This document shows positions 26,387 through 35,809 of a DNA stretch of 64,000 bases, one piece after another (position 1 is the first letter of the stretch; each line of letters begins with the position of its first letter). The translations under genes and the position numbers were made by a program. The notes under the pieces are model-generated. The model ran no database searches. It saw nothing but the letters and a program-made list of their open reading frames with translations, and was not told where the DNA came from. The stretch lies in NCBI RefSeq assembly GCF_050633425.1, contig NZ_JBOEGM010000002.1, forward strand, positions 1 through 64,000, in the 5' to 3' direction. This DNA is from Pelagimonas sp050633425. GTDB taxonomy: Bacteria; Pseudomonadota; Alphaproteobacteria; Rhodobacterales; Rhodobacteraceae.

Positions 26387-27002
26387 ACATGTGGTGGTCA
26401 GCTTTGCAAGTCTGACAGAGAGGCGCAATGATGCGACCGAAGGCGTAACAGGTTCTGTTGCGTTATTTGATTTTGGCTTGATCCAAGCTTTCGCCCTTGC
26501 ACGACGTAGAACTTCATCAGCTTACGCCTAAAACGATTGGTGGCATTCGAATTCCGACGTCTTTTGGTTAGGTTCGCCAAGGGATTTCCTGCCGGATCCA
26601 CCACACGTCACGAGCGTCGGTTTTTCGGCATCGCTATGATGACTTCGGCGAGTCTCCGTTTGCCACCGACCGTAGGACGCTTCTGACATAGCGGCAGAAA
26701 AGCGAAGCAAGCGAAGTAGATCGGTCGGTGCAAATCGCAGTTCAATTTACGTCAGACACTGTCAGAGTATCGGCGGGTCGTTCGATAAGCCGCCGCCATG
26801 TTGCAAGCGATTTTGAAAAAGGACGGCAACGAAACACGTCTTTGGATGTTCAAAGGCGTCACGGCACCACATCCAATTTTCGTTCGGTCCGTGCATTTCG
26901 GACCGAGCGTTCTCCATTGTCTAAGCCTCGGTGTGCCAAGGTCACAGATTAATGTTGCGAAACGAAACCGGGGCGGGTTTGGGGCCCGACCCGGCTTGAT
27001 GA
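26387..27002. other. 0.6 kb intergenic region, no gene recognised
   Basis: No convincing gene on either strand; frames at 26398-26604 and 26798-27088 lack start signals and known motifs. It separates the transporter operon from the 3' end of the aldehyde dehydrogenase gene. Confidence 0.45.
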
Positions 27003-28469
27003 TTAAACCGTCAAACAGATGTATTTCAGTTCGAGAAAATCCTCGATACCGTGGTGGCTTCCTTCGCGTCCCAAGCCCGATTGTTTGACGCCGCCAAAGG
27101 GGGCGTTTTCGGTTGAGATGATGCCAGTGTTCACCCCGACGATGCCGTACTCCAGCGCCTCGGCGACTTTGTAAACGCGGCTTAGGTCTTTGGCGTAGAA
27201 ATAGGATGCGAGGCCAAAAATCGTGTCATTCGCCAGCTCGATCACTTCATCTTCGCTCTCAAACTTGAAGATTGGTGCGAGGGGGCCAAAGGTTTCTTCG
27301 GTCGACATGGCCATATCGCGGGTTGCGCCCTTGATGATCGTCGGGGCGAGGAAGTTGCCAGAGGATTGTGGGGTTTCGCCAGCATAGACAACTTCGCCGC
27401 CTTTGGATTTGGCATCCGCGATGTGTTCCTGAACCTTTTGGATGGCTGCAGGCGTGATGAGCGGACCAAGTTCCGAGCCAGCTTCCAAACCGTCGCCAAC
27501 CTTCATCTGCGACACGCGCGCAGCGAGCTTTTCGCTGAACTCGTCGTAAACACCGGATTGAACATAGATGCGGTTGGCGCAGACACAGGTTTGGCCATTG
27601 TTGCGGAACTTACAGATGATGGCACCTTCGACTGCGGCATCAATATCGGCATCGTCAAACACGATAAACGGTGCATTGCCGCCCAATTCCATGCTGCATT
27701 TCATGACGTTATGCGCAGCCTGAGCGAGCAGGATGCGGCCAACGCCGGTCGAGCCAGTAAACGTCAATTTGCGAACCTTTGTGTTTTCGCAGAACTCCTT
27801 GCCGATCCCTGGCGCGTCAGAGGCCGGCAGAATGTTGAAGACTCCTGCCGGGATGCCTGCGCGTTCGGCCAAAACTGCCAGCGCCAAAGCCGACAAAGGA
27901 GTTTCGGACGCGGGGCGACCAACAAAGCTGCAACCGGCCGCCAAAGCAGGGGCCGCTTTGCGGGTGATCATCGCGTTCGGGAAATTCCAAGGGGTGATCG
28001 AGGCGGCAACACCGATGGGTTGTTTCATCACCATAATGCGTTTGTCGCGCATGTGGCCGGGGATGGTCTCTCCGTAAATCCGCTTGGCTTCTTCGGCGAA
28101 AAATTCAATGAAGGAAGCACCATAGGCAATCTCACCCTTGGCCTCGGCCAAAGGTTTACCCTGTTCGGCGGTTAGGATGGTACCTAGGTCGTCTTGGTTT
28201 TCCATCATCAAATCGAACCATTTGCGCATGACATTTGCGCGTTCTTTTCCTGTCCACTGGGCCCAATCTTTTTGCGCGACATAGGCTGCGTCGATGGCAC
28301 CTGCGACCTGCTCGCGCGATAAATCGGCAACCTGAGCGATAATATCACCGCGCGCGGGATTATCGACGTCAAGCGTGCCCGCACCTTCGACCCATTTGCC
28401 GTTAATATAGGCACGTGTTTCAAGCAGTGTTGGATCTTTGAGCAGGCTTTTAAGATTGGTGGTGGGCAT
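27003..28469 (-). CDS. gabD: NAD(P)-dependent succinate-semialdehyde dehydrogenase-like aldehyde dehydrogenase
   Basis: A 488-residue aldehyde dehydrogenase of the GabD group. It shows LTAEQGKPLAEAKGE, ITPWNFPNAM, the glycine motif FTGSTGVGR, the catalytic glutamate in MELGGNAPFIVFDDAD and the catalytic cysteine in NNGQTCVCANR (about residue 293). AAGGAAAG precedes the ATG at 28469; the upstream extension to 28514 is dropped. It oxidises succinate semialdehyde to succinate in the family. Close relatives also use glutarate or alpha-ketoglutarate semialdehyde, so it might cover for the broken KGSADH nearby. That is inference; GABA or polyamine catabolism is the conventional role. Confidence 0.87.
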   Translation of the reverse strand: MPTTNLKSLLKDPTLLETRAYINGKWVEGAGTLDVDNPARGDIIAQVADLSREQVAGAIDAAYVAQKDWAQWTGKERANVMRKWFDLMMENQDDLGTILTAEQGKPLAEAKGEIAYGASFIEFFAEEAKRIYGETIPGHMRDKRIMVMKQPIGVAASITPWNFPNAMITRKAAPALAAGCSFVGRPASETPLSALALAVLAERAGIPAGVFNILPASDAPGIGKEFCENTKVRKLTFTGSTGVGRILLAQAAHNVMKCSMELGGNAPFIVFDDADIDAAVEGAIICKFRNNGQTCVCANRIYVQSGVYDEFSEKLAARVSQMKVGDGLEAGSELGPLITPAAIQKVQEHIADAKSKGGEVVYAGETPQSSGNFLAPTIIKGATRDMAMSTEETFGPLAPIFKFESEDEVIELANDTIFGLASYFYAKDLSRVYKVAEALEYGIVGVNTGIISTENAPFGGVKQSGLGREGSHHGIEDFLELKYICLTV

Positions 28470-28553
28470 TGCGACTTTCCTTAGGCGTTTATGGCTTGGC
28501 AAGGGGCAGAGCATCTGGTGAAGTGAATGTATATAGCCAAATGAGAAAAGCCG

Positions 28554-29342
28554 ATGGACCTAGATGACGCCTATGCCAACATGCCCTACATTCCGGGCGG
28601 TGCCGAATACCCTGCGAAATGGGAGGCCGAGGCCGATGCGTTTCGCAAGTCGCAGGCGCTGACAGGGCGGGCGCGGCTTGGGTTGATGTATGGTCATGGC
28701 ACGCGCGAAGTGCTTGATCTGTTTATGCCCGAGGGTACGCCAAAGGGGTTGGTCGTGTTTGTACATGGCGGCTATTGGTTGAAATTTGACCGGTCTTATT
28801 GGTCACATTTGGCGGCTGGGGCACAGGAACAGGGATGGGCCGTTGCGATGCCGTCCTATGATTTATGTCCACGGGTTCGGATTGCTGACATCACCCGCCA
28901 GATCGCCAATGCGGTTACAGTCGCTGCGCGTGAAATTGACGGGCCTGTGCGACTGTCAGGGCATTCGGCCGGTGGGCATCTTGTGGCACGCATGTGTGCG
29001 CCGGGGGTTTTGCCTGACGACATTGCAGCGCGGTTGACCAAGGTGCAACCGATTTCACCGGTATCAGATTTGCGGCCTGTCATGCAGCTTACGATGAACG
29101 AAGAACTGCGTTTGGACGAGGCCGAGGCACAATCTGAAAGCCCGATTTTTCAACCCAAACCCAATGCGTCGGTCACAGTTTGGGTTGGCGGTGATGAGCG
29201 CCCGGTGTTCCTGGACCAAGCGCGCTGGCTTGCCGAGGCTTGGGCCTGTGGGCATCAGGTTGTGACAGGAAAACACCATTTCGACGTGATCGAGGCCTTG
29301 GCCAACCCGAACAGTGATATGACGCGCGATTTGCTGGGCTAA
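28554..29342 (+). CDS. alpha/beta hydrolase (kynurenine formamidase-like)
   Basis: A 262-residue cytoplasmic alpha/beta hydrolase. The oxyanion motif FVHGGYW lies near residue 72, the nucleophile elbow GHSAGGHL near residue 140 with serine as nucleophile, and the final histidine in GKHHFDVIEAL near 245. HGGYW plus GHSAGG is the pattern of kynurenine formamidase and related carboxylesterases. Divergent from the aldehyde dehydrogenase, so they share an upstream region. Substrate unknown. Confidence 0.8.
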   Translation: MDLDDAYANMPYIPGGAEYPAKWEAEADAFRKSQALTGRARLGLMYGHGTREVLDLFMPEGTPKGLVVFVHGGYWLKFDRSYWSHLAAGAQEQGWAVAMPSYDLCPRVRIADITRQIANAVTVAAREIDGPVRLSGHSAGGHLVARMCAPGVLPDDIAARLTKVQPISPVSDLRPVMQLTMNEELRLDEAEAQSESPIFQPKPNASVTVWVGGDERPVFLDQARWLAEAWACGHQVVTGKHHFDVIEALANPNSDMTRDLLG

Positions 29343-29359
29343 TTTGCTGGGTAACCTGC

Positions 29360-29377
29360 ACCCAAAAATATTTGGGT
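29360..29377. repeat. 7-bp inverted repeat before the sigma factor gene
   Basis: ACCCAAA (29360-29366) and TTTGGGT (29371-29377) form a hairpin with a four-base loop between the hydrolase stop and the sigma factor gene. It could end the hydrolase transcript or be part of the sigma promoter. Confidence 0.5.
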
Positions 29378-29421
29378 AAGGTATCCAAGGATTGTGCGCT
29401 GGGCTGCGTCTAAGTCATGAG

Positions 29422-29961
29422 ATGCGGATGAAAACCTGTGAAGAAGATTTGGCGCATGCCGCGGCAGGCGGTGACCGGGAGGCGTTTGGCGCGCTTTTGT
29501 CCCGTGTCTATGACCGTATGTTTGGGCTGGCCTTCAAATTGACGGGCAATCGGGCGGAAGCCGAGGATCTGGTGCAGGATGTCTGTGCGGCATTGCCTGC
29601 CAAGCTGGCGAATTTTCGTGGTGATGCGAAAGTAACGACGTGGCTCTATCGGATTGTCGTTAATGCGTCGCGGGATCGGCATCGCCGCCGGATATCTCAT
29701 GCCAAAGCGGCGACTGGCTGGGGCGATTGGGAAGTGTCGCGCCGGGCGGATGAGGTCGAAGCGCAAGAGCGCGCGGATTGGCTGCGATTGGCTATGGATG
29801 CGCTGACACCGCCGGAATTGCGCGAAACGCTGGTCTTGGTTCTGGAAGGTTTGAACCATGCGCAAGTGGCCGAGATTTTGGGCGTGTCCGAAGGCACGAT
29901 CAGCTGGCGCATGTCCCAGGCAAAGAAGAAGTTGAAAGCGATGAAGGAGGCCGAGGCATGA
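29422..29961 (+). CDS. ECF-type RNA polymerase sigma factor
   Basis: A 179-residue sigma-70 family protein with only regions 2 and 4. Region 2 shows DRMFGLAFKLTGNRAEAEDL (about 35-55) and FRGDAKVTTWLYRIVVNASR; region 4 shows LTPPELRETLVLVLEGLNHA and VAEILGVSEGTISWRMSQAK. Start codons at 29392 (GTG), 29422 and 29428 are all possible. Its stop overlaps the start of a membrane-bound VWA protein (ATGA), and no separate anti-sigma gene is present. Confidence 0.87.
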   Translation: MRMKTCEEDLAHAAAGGDREAFGALLSRVYDRMFGLAFKLTGNRAEAEDLVQDVCAALPAKLANFRGDAKVTTWLYRIVVNASRDRHRRRISHAKAATGWGDWEVSRRADEVEAQERADWLRLAMDALTPPELRETLVLVLEGLNHAQVAEILGVSEGTISWRMSQAKKKLKAMKEAEA

Positions 29962-31919
29962 GCGAGTTCGACGATCTTAAACGCGCTTTGGACGCGGCTA
30001 CGCCTGATCCAGATGGTGCCCGCAAAGCGGAAAACTTGGCCCGTGCGATGGAAAATTTTGACGATTTACAATTTTCCCGCCAAGGAACTGCAGATGACGC
30101 GCGTCTGACCTCTGAAGACCCCAAAACGGGGCTGTTTAGAGGAGTACGAAAGATGATGGCGAGTTTTTCAACCAAAGGTATTTTGACTGCATCGACCGCC
30201 TTGGCGGCATTGGGTTTGGTCGTGTTTGTGCCGGTGTTGCGGGACAATATGCCGACCGGGGCCGATCTGGTCGTCACAGAGCGCAATGAGCCCCCCGCCG
30301 TCCCGCTGGTTGAAGAGGCCGCGGTGGATCAAAACGATGGCATCGCGTTGTCGGGGGGGGCTGAAACCGCGATTATTGGCGATGAGGTTGATGACACGTC
30401 GCTTCACGCTGATATGGACATAGCGTTTTCGGCTGAACCGGCGATAGAGCCCGCCGCAGCAGCCAAGACCGGTGCTTTTGCCGCAACCCAACAGCTTTCA
30501 CGGCCTGAACGGGATTTGCGAATTGCACCTGACGCCAATACGGAACGCTTTTCTGAAGCCGAGGCGAACCCGCTCAAAGTTACCGCAGAAGAACCAGTTT
30601 CGACCTTTTCGATTGATGTGGATACTGCCAGTTGGTCGATCATTCGCAACGGATTGACCTATGGCAACTTGCCACCGGAAGGGGCCGTTCGGATTGAGGA
30701 GATGGTCAATTATTTCTCCTATGATTATCCGGTCCCAGACGGGGATCAGCCGTTTAAGACAAGCATTGGCGTGACAGATACGCCGTGGAAAGACGGCACG
30801 CAAATCGTCCACATTGGTTTGCAGGGGGCTATGCCCGCCGAACGCCCGCCGATGAACTTGGTGTTTTTGATTGATACCTCGGGGAGCATGGATCAAGCGA
30901 ATAAGCTGCCATTGCTGAAACAAAGCTTCCGTTTGATGCTGGGTCAACTGACGGAAAACGATAGCGTCTCGATTGTGACCTATGCCGGGAGCGCTGGGCG
31001 GGTGTTGGACCCAACTCCTGCCACAGAACGCGACACGATTTTGGCGGCATTGGACAATCTGCACGCGGGTGGCGGCACCGCGGGGCAGGCGGGATTACAA
31101 CAGGCCTATGCCACCGCCAAAGCGATGAGTGAAGAGGGTGAGGTGTCGCGTGTGATCCTTGCCACTGATGGTGATTTCAACATCGGCATTCATGACCCAG
31201 ATGAGTTGGAAACCTATATCGCCAAGGAACGCGACGGCGGCACGTACCTCTCGGTTTTGGGTTTTGGGCGCGGCAATTTGGATGATGCGACGATGCAGGC
31301 ACTGGCCCAGACCGGCAATGGTATGGCGGCCTATATCGACACGCTGGCCGAGGCGCAAAAGGTGTTGGTGGATCAGTTGACCGGTGCTTTGGTGCCGATT
31401 GCTGATGATGTGAAAATTCAGGTCGAATTTAACCCCAGCCTTGTCGCCGAATACCGTCTGATCGGCTATGAAACACGCGCGCTGGCACGCGAGGATTTTA
31501 ACAATGACAAGGTTGATGCGGGTGAAATTGGGGCCGGTCATCAGGTGACTGCGGTGTACGAAATCACCCCGGTTGGGTCGGAGGCGCGGCTTACGGATCC
31601 GCTTCGCTATGGCACCGCCCCCGAGCTTGCAAAGAGCAACGAATTAGGGTTCTTGCGGTTGCGCTACAAAGAGCCGGGCGAAGATGTGAGCCAGTTGATC
31701 GAAACACCGATTTTGGCGGATGCTGCGCCGCTGCCGGATGCGGATTTCGCCCTTGCGATTGCCGGGTTTGGCCAGATTCTGCGTGGGTCGGATTTGATTG
31801 GCGATTGGTCCTTTGGGGATGCGATCACATTGGCGCAGGGGGCCAAGGGCACCGATCCCTACGGATACCGCCAAGAGGCGATCACCTTGATGCGACTGGC
31901 CGAAAGCCTGTCGCAGTAA
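29958..31919 (+). CDS. membrane-anchored von Willebrand factor type A protein (YfbK-like)
   Basis: A 653-residue protein. Residues 1-72 are a soluble, charged N-terminal region (MSEFDDLKRALDAATPD), 74-94 a single membrane helix, then an alanine/glutamate-rich linker. The YfbK-type N-terminal domain contains FSIDVDTASWSIIRNGL. The VWA domain has the MIDAS motif DTSGSM near residue 306 and an ILATDGDFNIG strand. The DUF3520-type C-terminus contains IGAGHQVTAVYEITP. GGAGG precedes the ATG at 29958, which overlaps the sigma gene; reading from 29778 is rejected. The cytoplasmic N-terminus could bind the sigma factor, making this the anti-sigma; that is inference. Confidence 0.85.
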   Translation: MSEFDDLKRALDAATPDPDGARKAENLARAMENFDDLQFSRQGTADDARLTSEDPKTGLFRGVRKMMASFSTKGILTASTALAALGLVVFVPVLRDNMPTGADLVVTERNEPPAVPLVEEAAVDQNDGIALSGGAETAIIGDEVDDTSLHADMDIAFSAEPAIEPAAAAKTGAFAATQQLSRPERDLRIAPDANTERFSEAEANPLKVTAEEPVSTFSIDVDTASWSIIRNGLTYGNLPPEGAVRIEEMVNYFSYDYPVPDGDQPFKTSIGVTDTPWKDGTQIVHIGLQGAMPAERPPMNLVFLIDTSGSMDQANKLPLLKQSFRLMLGQLTENDSVSIVTYAGSAGRVLDPTPATERDTILAALDNLHAGGGTAGQAGLQQAYATAKAMSEEGEVSRVILATDGDFNIGIHDPDELETYIAKERDGGTYLSVLGFGRGNLDDATMQALAQTGNGMAAYIDTLAEAQKVLVDQLTGALVPIADDVKIQVEFNPSLVAEYRLIGYETRALAREDFNNDKVDAGEIGAGHQVTAVYEITPVGSEARLTDPLRYGTAPELAKSNELGFLRLRYKEPGEDVSQLIETPILADAAPLPDADFALAIAGFGQILRGSDLIGDWSFGDAITLAQGAKGTDPYGYRQEAITLMRLAESLSQ

Positions 31920-31943
31920 TCAGAAACAAGGATCAGTGACGAC

Positions 31944-31980
31944 GCAGACGGCCGTTCAGGGAGCGGCCGTTCCTGCTTTA
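31944..31980. terminator. hairpin between convergent genes
   Basis: ACGGCCG (31948-31954) pairs exactly with CGGCCGT (31964-31970), extended by GCAG/CTGC on the outside. It lies between the stops of two convergent genes and may end transcription from the VWA gene; the following T-run is short. Confidence 0.5.
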
Positions 31981-33318
31981 TTGGGCGGGAGGAGCTGGAG
32001 CCAATGCGACCCGAGTGCCGTCCAAGCGGTAAAGATGCGTTTCTATCGGCCGGGCATGCGTTTTCACAACCACGCGGTCCTTGAGACGATCAACATCGTA
32101 CAGCTCATAGTTGACGAATAAGCTGCCATCGGGCTTGATCAAAAGCTTGTGCGTGTCTGTGCTGACAAGGGCAAAGCCATCTTCAAATGGTGTTGCGGTT
32201 TTATATTGCGGTTCAATCACCCAGGCCCCACCGTGATCAATGAATCCACACTTGGTTGCGTCCTCTTGGCGCAAACAGGCGCTGGCTCGATCATCAGAGA
32301 AACCTGCGCCGTCCAAAATTTCGAAATTCGGGGGCAAGCTCCAGTGGCCGGTTTTGTCGATGTAGCCCCATTTTTGGTTTTCAGGAGATTGCGCCATAGC
32401 AAACCCTTTGGAAAACGAGTTCCTGACACTTTGAAATTGCGGTTCTATGGCCCACTCGCCGGAGCTATTCAAAAAACCCCAAAGGCCTTGGTGAGAGGCG
32501 GCGCTTAGCCCACCTTCGAAGGAATACACCCATTCATACGTTGGTTCCAAAACCCACGCGCCTGTGTCGTCGATAAGCCCGCTTGGTCCGGCCATCGTTT
32601 TGACCACGGCAAGACCTTCGCTCAGGGCATTGATCCTTTTGTGTTGCGGCTCAATTATCCACCCGGTGTTGGGCGCAAACAAACCCTCGCCCGCGTCTGT
32701 ACGGACGCTGAACCACCCGTTTCCAAATGGCGCAATCCGGTGTTGCTCAGGGTTCAGAACCCATCCGTTGGCCGGATCGACCAGACCAAGACGTTGCGCG
32801 GGTTTGGGGCCGTTTGGGTTTTTACGAGACACCAATATAAGGTCGCTGTCGGCAAGGAACTCAATCTTGGTGAACTGAGCGTTTATGATCCATTTTTCAA
32901 GATTAACCACCCCCCACCCGCCGTCAGTTTTGACCTTAGCCATGCCGTTCTGAAAGTCGGTTGCTTGGGAAAACTGCGGCTCAATAGCCCACGCGAACGA
33001 AGTGTTCGTATATCCCCATTTTCCATTCACTTTGACCGCAGCTAACCCTTCTGAAAACGGTTTGCCTGCCTCTAGAACCGCTGGGTAGGCCCATGCACCT
33101 GCGGGCGTGATGTATCCGCTCTTGCCGTTTTGACGCGCCAGAGCCAGGCCTTCGTGGAAATAGATCGGCCCGTCATAGATCGGTGCAATGATCCAGTTTC
33201 CGTCAGGGTCTACCAACCCGTATTGATTTGTTTCAGGGCTTTGAAGTGTGATCGTGTTCGGGTCAGCCCATGCGGGCATTGTCGCCATAACGGCAAGCGC
33301 GGTCAAAAACAGTTTCAT
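31978..33318 (-). CDS. secreted WG-repeat protein
   Basis: A 446-residue exported protein with a signal peptide ending MPAWA (about residue 18) and about ten WG (KWG-type) repeats of roughly 35-45 residues, each with a G-x-[IVL]-[DN]-x-x-G-x-W-[VIA]-[IL]-x-P core, e.g. GLVDPDGNWIIAPIYDGPIY and GFIDHGGAWVIEPQYKTATP. Such repeats form beta-rich scaffold domains of unknown function. The ATG at 33318 is chosen because the signal peptide begins there; a longer reading to 33417 has no signal. Convergent with the VWA gene. Confidence 0.85.
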   Translation of the reverse strand: MKLFLTALAVMATMPAWADPNTITLQSPETNQYGLVDPDGNWIIAPIYDGPIYFHEGLALARQNGKSGYITPAGAWAYPAVLEAGKPFSEGLAAVKVNGKWGYTNTSFAWAIEPQFSQATDFQNGMAKVKTDGGWGVVNLEKWIINAQFTKIEFLADSDLILVSRKNPNGPKPAQRLGLVDPANGWVLNPEQHRIAPFGNGWFSVRTDAGEGLFAPNTGWIIEPQHKRINALSEGLAVVKTMAGPSGLIDDTGAWVLEPTYEWVYSFEGGLSAASHQGLWGFLNSSGEWAIEPQFQSVRNSFSKGFAMAQSPENQKWGYIDKTGHWSLPPNFEILDGAGFSDDRASACLRQEDATKCGFIDHGGAWVIEPQYKTATPFEDGFALVSTDTHKLLIKPDGSLFVNYELYDVDRLKDRVVVKTHARPIETHLYRLDGTRVALAPAPPAQ

Positions 33319-33421
33319 CAAGGAAGCCTCAGGAAAAAGGGCAAAAATTTGGAGGAGCTTGTCGCAGGTCAAGATGGTTTTCAAGTCGACAAGACTGAGA
33401 GTTTTGTAAGCTTTCAACCCA

Positions 33422-33450
33422 AAGTTACATAACTGTCATTCAGTTGTTAC
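33422..33450 (+). promoter_or_regulatory. likely Pho box upstream of the phytase-like gene
   Basis: Three heptamers spaced 11 bases apart read AAGTTAC (33422-33428), CTGTCAT (33433-33439) and TTGTTAC (33444-33450). CTGTCAT with four-base spacers is the known PhoB-binding pattern; the middle heptamer is exact and the outer two are partial. The site ends 46 bases before the start codon of the phytase-like gene. The spacing and position suggest activation under phosphate limitation. Confidence 0.55.
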
Positions 33451-33496
33451 CTTTACCAGCGATTGCCGCCTTTGGACCACATAACAGGGGGATCCC

Positions 33497-35671
33497 ATGC
33501 ATTTCCGCACACTTTGCTTGACCAGCGTTGTTGCATTGACTGCCAACACCGCACTCGCTGAAATGAATTTCAACCGGATTGCCAGCTTTGCCACGCCATT
33601 GAACATGGCAGATGGTGAAGACCGCAAAGCCGAAACGTCAGCAGAAATCATCGCGGCCACGGCTGATGGCAACACGCTGGTTTACACCGACAGCCCCTTG
33701 GGCGTTCTGGGGCGCATTGATATCACCGATGCCGCCAACCCAAAGCCATTGGGAAACATTGCGCTTGAAGGCGAGCCGACGTCGGTTGCCATTTCTGGTG
33801 CTTTTGCCCTTGTTGGTGTGAACACCTCGGAATCTTATACCGCGCCATCTGGCTTTGTTGCGTCGATGAATATCGCCGACGGCATCGAAACGGATCGGTG
33901 TGATCTGGGCGGTCAGCCTGACAGCATCGCAGTAGCCAAGGATGGGTCCTTTGTTGCGGTTGCGATTGAAAACGAACGTGACGAAGACTTGGGCGATGGC
34001 CGTACCGGTCAGCTACCTGCCGGTTATCTTGTCACCGTTGGCCTGACGGACGAAGGTCTGTTGGATTGCGACACGCTAAAGAAAATTGAGATGACAGGCC
34101 TTGCCGAAGTCTCGCCCGAAGATCCTGAGCCTGAATTCGTTGATATCAACGAAAAGGGCGAGATCATTGTCACGATGCAGGAAAACAACCACCTGGTTGT
34201 TGTGTCCAAAGAGGGTGAGATTCTGAACCATTTCTCCGCTGGTGCGGTTGATCTGGAAGGCATCGACGCCACGGACGAGCGCGGCGCGCTGATCTTTACT
34301 GAATCCCAGACTGGTCGTGTTCGTGAACCTGACGCGGTCAAATGGATTGATGCCGATCACTTTGCCACCGCCAACGAAGGTGACATGGACGGCGGTTCGC
34401 GCGGCTGGACGATCTTCAACAAAGACGGCACGGTTGTGTATGAAAGCGGTGCAAGCTTTGAGCACGCGCTGGTTCAAATCGGACATTATCCTGACAAAAG
34501 GTCGGACAGCAAAGGTATCGAGCCTGAATCGATCGAATTCGCGAAATTCGGCGACACACCCTTTGTGTTTGTAGGGTCCGAGCGCGGCTCTGCTGTTGGT
34601 GTCTATGACGTCACAGACCTGCCCAATCCGGTTCTGAAACAGATCTTGCCATCTGGTGTTGGCCCCGAGGGTTACGTTGCCTTGCCTGCGCGTGGCTTGC
34701 TGGTATCAGCCAATGAAAAAGACCTGATCGACGACGGTGGCCCACGCGCTCACGTCATGATGTACGAGCTACAAGACGCTGCTGCCCAGTATCCGACCCT
34801 GACATCCGAAGGCGCAGATGAGCTTATTGGCTGGGGGGCAATTTCTGGTATGGTTGCCGACCAAGATGGCATGATTTACGCCGTCAACGATAGTTTCTAC
34901 GGGTTCCAGCCGTCCATCTTCAAAATCGACCCAAGTCAGACGCCTGCCAGAATCGTTGACGTGATCCGCGTTCACCGAGCCAATGGTGCCCCGGCCCAGA
35001 AACTGGACCTTGAAGGTATCACTCTGGACGGAAAGGGAGGCTTCTATCTCGCCTCTGAAGGTCGCACTGATCGCGCGATTCCGCACGCGATCTATCATGT
35101 GACGTCTGAGGGCTTGATCAAAAGCCATAAGCAGGAAATTGGCCTGCCAGCCGAACTGATGGCGGTCGAAAAGCGGTTTGGTTTTGAGGGCATTACCAAG
35201 ATCGGCGATACCCTCTGGATGGCGGTTCAGCGCGAATGGAAAGACGATCCTAAGAACCACGTCAAACTGGTGTCTTACAATCTGGAAACCAAAGAGTGGG
35301 GGGCTGTTCTTTACCCCAAAGCTGAGCCAGCGACCGGTTGGGTTGGTCTGTCTGAGATCGTTGCGCATGGCGATTTTGTCTACATCATCGAGCGCGATAA
35401 TCAGATCGGGTCAAATGTTGTGACCAAGAAAATCTACCGCGTTCCTGCGGCGGAAATGGTTCCTGCCCAGCTTGGTGGCGATCTGCCAGTGGTGTCCAAG
35501 GAAGAGGTTCGTGACCTGATCCCTGACCTCGAGGCCTTTGGCGGTTATGTCACTGACAAGGTTGAAGGTTTGGCGATTTTGCCTGATGGCTCTGCCTTTG
35601 TCAGCACCGACAATGACGGTGTTGATGACAGTTCCGGCGAAACCTTCTTCTGGTCAATCGGTAAGCTCTAA
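33497..35671 (+). CDS. secreted phytase-like esterase family protein
   Basis: A 724-residue exported protein with a signal peptide to ALA (about residue 21). The sequence is a long beta-propeller-like series, including DLEGIDATDERGALIFTESQ and, in the last third (about 455-724), LDLEGITLDGKGGFYLASEG, GFEGITKIGDTLWMAVQRE and VEGLAILPDGSAFVSTDNDG. This is the pattern of the 'esterase-like activity of phytase' domain (PF13449). GGGGGA precedes the ATG. A likely Pho box upstream fits a role in releasing phosphate from organic esters in the periplasm or outside the cell. A terminator follows. Confidence 0.8.
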   Translation: MHFRTLCLTSVVALTANTALAEMNFNRIASFATPLNMADGEDRKAETSAEIIAATADGNTLVYTDSPLGVLGRIDITDAANPKPLGNIALEGEPTSVAISGAFALVGVNTSESYTAPSGFVASMNIADGIETDRCDLGGQPDSIAVAKDGSFVAVAIENERDEDLGDGRTGQLPAGYLVTVGLTDEGLLDCDTLKKIEMTGLAEVSPEDPEPEFVDINEKGEIIVTMQENNHLVVVSKEGEILNHFSAGAVDLEGIDATDERGALIFTESQTGRVREPDAVKWIDADHFATANEGDMDGGSRGWTIFNKDGTVVYESGASFEHALVQIGHYPDKRSDSKGIEPESIEFAKFGDTPFVFVGSERGSAVGVYDVTDLPNPVLKQILPSGVGPEGYVALPARGLLVSANEKDLIDDGGPRAHVMMYELQDAAAQYPTLTSEGADELIGWGAISGMVADQDGMIYAVNDSFYGFQPSIFKIDPSQTPARIVDVIRVHRANGAPAQKLDLEGITLDGKGGFYLASEGRTDRAIPHAIYHVTSEGLIKSHKQEIGLPAELMAVEKRFGFEGITKIGDTLWMAVQREWKDDPKNHVKLVSYNLETKEWGAVLYPKAEPATGWVGLSEIVAHGDFVYIIERDNQIGSNVVTKKIYRVPAAEMVPAQLGGDLPVVSKEEVRDLIPDLEAFGGYVTDKVEGLAILPDGSAFVSTDNDGVDDSSGETFFWSIGKL

Positions 35672-35697
35672 GCCTTTTCACGTCGATTGTACGATAG

Positions 35698-35731
35698 CGC
35701 TCTGCGGATCCTCCCCCGCAGGGCGTTTTTT
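35698..35731 (+). terminator. rho-independent terminator after the phytase-like gene
   Basis: CGCTCTGCGG (35698-35707) pairs with CCGCAGGGCG (35716-35725) over ten pairs with one G-U, an eight-base loop and a run of six Ts. Confidence 0.88.
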
Positions 35732-35809
35732 CATGAAAGAAGATGAAAAGGTTGCGGCACAGTGGTTTGCTGTTAGCGTGGATTTTGGATGCCCAAACAG
35801 GAGAAATTC

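Noticed and set aside
26324..26428. N-terminal extension of the DppB-like permease
   Set aside because: It would cover the perfect palindrome at 26364-26386 and has no ribosome binding site.
29778..29957. 60-residue N-terminal extension of the VWA protein
   Set aside because: It overlaps the sigma factor in another frame; the ATG at 29958 has GGAGG and forms the ATGA overlap.
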